DNA of 9,186 bases from Syntrophobacterales bacterium (GTDB lineage: Bacteria > Desulfobacterota > Desulfobaccia > Desulfobaccales > 0-14-0-80-60-11), in NCBI GenBank assembly GCA_023229795.1, contig JALNYP010000107.1, positions 1-9,186 on the forward strand, in the 5' to 3' direction. A model generated the notes under the pieces. That model was not told the origin of the DNA. It ran no database searches and saw only the letters and a program-made list of their open reading frames with translations. Made by a program: the position numbers and the translations under genes. Below, piece after piece: positions 7,147 through 9,186 of the stretch; the first letter of the stretch is position 1; every line of letters starts with the position of its first letter.

Positions 7147-8007
7147 ATGCGCTTAGGATTTCATCTCTCCATCGCCGGGTCCCTGCGGCGGGCGGTTTAC
7201 CAGGCCCAGGTCCTGGGCTGCCAGGCCCTGCAAATCTTTGTCCAGAACCCCCGGGGCTGGAAGTGGCGGCCGGTGGCCCCCGCCGAGATCCGGGAGTTTA
7301 CCCGGGCCCGCCGCCAGGCCGGCCTGGGGCCCCTGGTGGTGCATCTCGGCTACCTGCCCAATCTCGCCTCTCCTGACCCGGCGCTCTTGGCGTTATCCTG
7401 TGAGAGACTGTCCAGGGAGTTGTCCTTGGCCCGGGACCTGGCCGCGGACTACCTGGTGGTACATCCCGGCCATGGGGATTTAAGCGAGGCCAGCTTCCAG
7501 CGCGTGGCCCGGGCCCTGGCCCAGGCCGTGGCCGCCATCGGGCCGCCCCCGCTGGTGCTGTTGGAGAATACCGCCGGCCAGGGCCGGGAATTGGGGTGGC
7601 GTTTCGAGCACCTGGCGCGCATCATCACCTTGAGCACAGTCCCCCTCGGGCTTTGCCTGGACACGGCCCACGCTTACGGCGCCGGCTTCGACCTGGCCAG
7701 TCCCGGGGGCGTCGCCCGGCTCCTGGCCGACATCGCCCGGGGCCCGGGCCTTCCGGCCCTGAAGCTCATCCACCTCAACGACTCCCGGCAGCCCTGCAAT
7801 TCCCGGCGGGACCGCCACTGGCACCTGGGCCAGGGAGCCATCGGCCTTACCGGCCTGCGGCACCTCTTGTCCCACCCCTGGCTTCGGCCCGAGGCCGCCA
7901 TCATGGAGACCCCGAAGCGCCATCAGGGCGATGAGTGGTATAACCTCCTGGTGGCCCGGAGCCTGGTGGCCGGGCTGCCGCTGCTGCCCCCGCCGGTGGA
8001 GGCGTGA
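7147..8007 (+). CDS. nfo: endonuclease IV (AP endonuclease)
   Basis: Endonuclease IV is a trinuclear-zinc enzyme of base-excision repair that cuts DNA 5' of abasic sites and trims damaged 3' ends. The 286-residue protein has the usual length and TIM-barrel motifs. All nine metal ligands can be placed: H66 (VVHLGY), H106 (VVHPGHG), E140 (LLENTAGQG), D172 and H175 (CLDTAHAYGAG), H209 (LIHLNDS), D222 and H224 (RRDRHWH) and E254 (METPK). It should therefore be active. The start at 7147 gives MRLGFHLSIAGSL, which aligns with the MxxGxHxSxxGG opening of the family. No Shine-Dalgarno sequence precedes it (CCCCAAATTTTT). A possible -10 box TATGAT lies at 7051-7056, without a good -35 box. The gene is divergent from lptG and separated from the next gene by that gene's own promoter. 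Confidence 0.96.
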   Translation: MRLGFHLSIAGSLRRAVYQAQVLGCQALQIFVQNPRGWKWRPVAPAEIREFTRARRQAGLGPLVVHLGYLPNLASPDPALLALSCERLSRELSLARDLAADYLVVHPGHGDLSEASFQRVARALAQAVAAIGPPPLVLLENTAGQGRELGWRFEHLARIITLSTVPLGLCLDTAHAYGAGFDLASPGGVARLLADIARGPGLPALKLIHLNDSRQPCNSRRDRHWHLGQGAIGLTGLRHLLSHPWLRPEAAIMETPKRHQGDEWYNLLVARSLVAGLPLLPPPVEA

Positions 8008-8035
8008 AGTAGCAGATTCCCAGTACCCTGACCCC

Positions 8036-8064
8036 TTGCCAGCCAACCCGGGAGTTCTTATGAT
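8036..8064 (+). promoter_or_regulatory. promoter of the FmdB-type zinc-ribbon gene
   Basis: TTGCCA (8036-8041, five of six of the -35 consensus), a 17-base spacer and TATGAT (8059-8064, five of six of the -10 consensus) predict a start near 8071 and a leader of about 30 bases. It begins 28 bases after the nfo stop, so the small gene need not depend on nfo transcription. Confidence 0.65.
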
Positions 8065-8100
8065 AATACATAGCTTATGCCCTGCTCAGGAGGAGAAGTA

Positions 8101-8271
8101 ATGCCCACCTATGAATTTAAGTGCGCCAGGTGCGGGGAAGAGTTTACCCGCTTCATGAGCCTCGAGGAACGCGACGCCGGTCAATGTGCCTGCCCCAAAT
8201 GCCACTCCCCGGAAGTGCAGCAGTTAATCAGCCAAGTTATGACCAAGCTGGCCGCCAAAAATTTGCCCTAG
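8101..8271 (+). CDS. FmdB-type zinc-ribbon protein
   Basis: This is a 56-residue protein with the FmdB/CxxC_CxxC_SSSS zinc-ribbon pattern. MPTYEFKC-AR-CG (C8, C11) is followed by C31 and C34 in CPKC, and an extra C29 lies beside the second pair. The aromatic residues after the first knuckle (EEFTRFMSL) and the short helix (SPEVQQLISQV) are typical. The family is named after a regulator of formamidase in Methylophilus, but most members have no known role, so I assign no function beyond probable zinc binding. The ATG at 8101 follows AGGAGGAG (8088-8095), a near-ideal ribosome-binding site; an in-frame ATG at 8077 lies upstream of that site and is less likely. Its own promoter precedes it and a terminator-like hairpin follows. 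Confidence 0.9.
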   Translation: MPTYEFKCARCGEEFTRFMSLEERDAGQCACPKCHSPEVQQLISQVMTKLAAKNLP

Positions 8272-8284
8272 CCCTTCACTGAGG

Positions 8285-8346
8285 GGAGGTGGAAAGGCTT
8301 TCGCCCGCGGCGGCGCCTGAGCCGCCACCTCCTTCCTCTTTTAATC
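8285..8346 (+). terminator. two-part terminator hairpin after the zinc-ribbon gene
   Basis: GGAGGT (8285-8290) pairs with ACCTCC (8327-8332), and inside it GGCGGC-GCCTGA-GCCGCC (8309-8326) forms a second stem. The sequence TTCCTCTTTTAA follows. The U-tract is interrupted, so termination may be partial. It starts 13 bases after the stop codon, the expected place. Confidence 0.55.
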
Positions 8347-8364
8347 CCGCGGTCCTGGCGAAAT

Positions 8365-8549
8365 TTATAGCGTTTGCCATAAATTCATTCCACTTGCTGA
8401 TTTTTAAATCCCCCTAAATCCCCCTTTTTCAAAGGGGGACTTTTAGAGCAATTCCTTGTAGTTCCCCCCTTTGACAAAGGGGGGTTAGGGGGGATTTTGG
8501 TTCTTTGAGCATGTGCACTAACGGAAAAAACTTTTGGCATTCGCTATAA
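8365..8549. mobile_element. MITE-like nested inverted-repeat element
   Basis: The outer ends are inverted repeats: TTATAGCG-TT-TGCCA starts at 8365, and the reverse complement of the right end reads TTATAGCG-AA-TGCCA. Weaker similarity continues inward for about 15 more bases. Inside, 8406-8497 begins AAATCCCCCT and ends AGGGGGGATTT, and holds two smaller palindromes of the form CCCCCTTT(n)AAAGGGGG at 8420-8437 and about 8463-8486. There is no open frame, so any mobility would need a transposase supplied elsewhere. I could not identify a target-site duplication. Repeats of the CCCCCT/AGGGGG style are familiar from Desulfobacterota and other genomes as dispersed palindromes; that comparison is from memory. 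Confidence 0.65.
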
Positions 8550-8603
8550 TCTTCCTCCATACCATCCTTTTCATATCTGCAATTTTTCCACCCTACTGAT
8601 AGG

Positions 8604-8652
8604 GGCTTATGGCGGCAAGAACTCTGCCGCCCGTAAGCCTGAGGCGTTTTTT
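8604..8652 (+). terminator. terminator-like hairpin with T6 tract, no adjacent gene
   Basis: GGCTTA-T-GGCGGCA (8604-8617) pairs with TGCCGCC-CG-TAAGCC (8625-8639), giving 13 pairs with a small internal loop and a 7-base terminal loop. TGAGGCG then separates it from TTTTTT (8647-8652). No gene lies directly upstream on the plus strand except the zinc-ribbon gene beyond the MITE-like element. It could back up that terminator or end an unrecognised small RNA. Confidence 0.45.
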
Positions 8653-9186
8653 GGTGACAGGGTTGGGGAATTTTTTATGGATCATTTTTTGTATGACTAA
8701 TTTATCAATAAATACTGAGTGTTAACATAATTTCTTAGGACACCTGGCACATTTCGATAATTTTCCTTATATTAGTACGCTTGTAACGTTTCGGTTCCAG
8801 CCATAAAAACGGGACTGGTGCCATTAAGTGCCTGATATTTATCGAACAATAACGGAACTGCCTCGAAACGTTTCGCTTTTTCCACGTTTCGTTCCGCTTC
8901 CGTGCCGCGACAAACCGCCCTCATGTAGGAGTAGTGCCGGGGACAAACCGTTTCCGGAAAAATTCTTCCGCCTGGCCCGATTTTGGTCCGCATAGGTGCC
9001 AGTTTATGGAAAAAAAGCAGGATGGCCAGAAGGTATGCGACGATTGACCCGGATATGGAGGCGTGCAACTTAGGGCGAGGCCGGCGAAAAAGAGGGCGGT
9101 TTTTTTCTCTGCCGGGTCATATGACTCATGGGGATATGGTGATCGTATATGTAACTATCTGATGTTTTAGATTAATGTTGATAATG
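8653..9186. other. right-hand tail without a convincing gene; ACGTTTCG repeats
   Basis: I recognise no gene here. A minus-strand frame at 8772-9068 (98 codons from TTG) has a hydrophobic start but no ribosome-binding site and no known family. ACGTTTCG occurs three times (8786-8793, 8868-8875, 8884-8891). The middle copy is part of the perfect 12-bp palindrome CGAAACGTTTCG (8864-8875), and the outer two are each followed by (G)GTTCC or GTTCC. Near the edge, CCGGC plus AGAG and CTCTGCCGG (about 9082-9115) form an imperfect stem. It could be a decayed gene or element, which I cannot show. Confidence 0.4.

Noticed and set aside
8772..9068. 98-codon minus-strand frame with a hydrophobic start (TTG)
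   Set aside because: It has a rare start codon, no ribosome-binding site and no recognisable family, and it overlaps the ACGTTTCG repeats. A homologue in another genome would revive it.

Overview
The window looks like chromosomal housekeeping DNA of a Gram-negative, fairly G+C-rich anaerobe. A Desulfobacterota (former Deltaproteobacteria) host, perhaps a Desulfobacca-like lineage, is my best guess. This rests on four things: an LPS exporter subunit (outer membrane), selA (selenocysteine use), the tRNA-Thr/Tyr/Gly/Thr-tuf cluster, and the CCCCCT/AGGGGG palindromic repeats seen in such genomes. The assignment is inference; no 16S rRNA is present.

Layout, left to right. 1-1757 (minus): a tRNA-tuf operon, transcribed tRNA-Thr(TGT), tRNA-Tyr(GTA), tRNA-Gly(TCC), tRNA-Thr(GGT), tuf. 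It has a strong sigma70-type promoter and is cut by the window edge within the last codons of tuf. 1758-2335: no gene, but an AT-rich block with two palindromes just before a small MerR-type regulator. 2336-2665 (plus): MerR-like DNA-binding protein, relatively AT-rich. 2666-3340: no gene; a 93-bp long-hairpin element, an ATGATCAT palindrome and the selA promoter. 3341-4759 (plus): selA. 4760-5114: hairpins between convergent selA and hup. 5115-5387 (minus): an HU-family DNA-binding protein. 5388-5856: no gene, one AT-rich palindrome. 5857-6957 (minus): an LptG/LptF-family permease, with a promoter placed so that the mRNA may be leaderless. 7147-8007 (plus): endonuclease IV with all nine metal ligands. 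8101-8271 (plus): a 56-residue FmdB-type zinc-ribbon protein with its own promoter and terminator. 8272-9186: no convincing gene; a terminator, a 185-bp MITE-like palindromic element, a second terminator-like hairpin and a tail with repeated ACGTTTCG motifs.

Apart from the tRNA-tuf unit the genes are mostly single transcription units on alternating strands, with no shared pathway: translation (tRNAs, EF-Tu), selenocysteine synthesis (SelA), nucleoid structure (HU), LPS export (LptG), base-excision repair (Nfo) and two small proteins of unknown target. I saw no phage, CRISPR, defence or biosynthetic system. The most interesting signals are non-coding: the ATGATCA motif set around the MerR-like gene, the probable leaderless lptG start, the 93-bp hairpin at 2718-2810 and the nested inverted-repeat element at 8365-8549.
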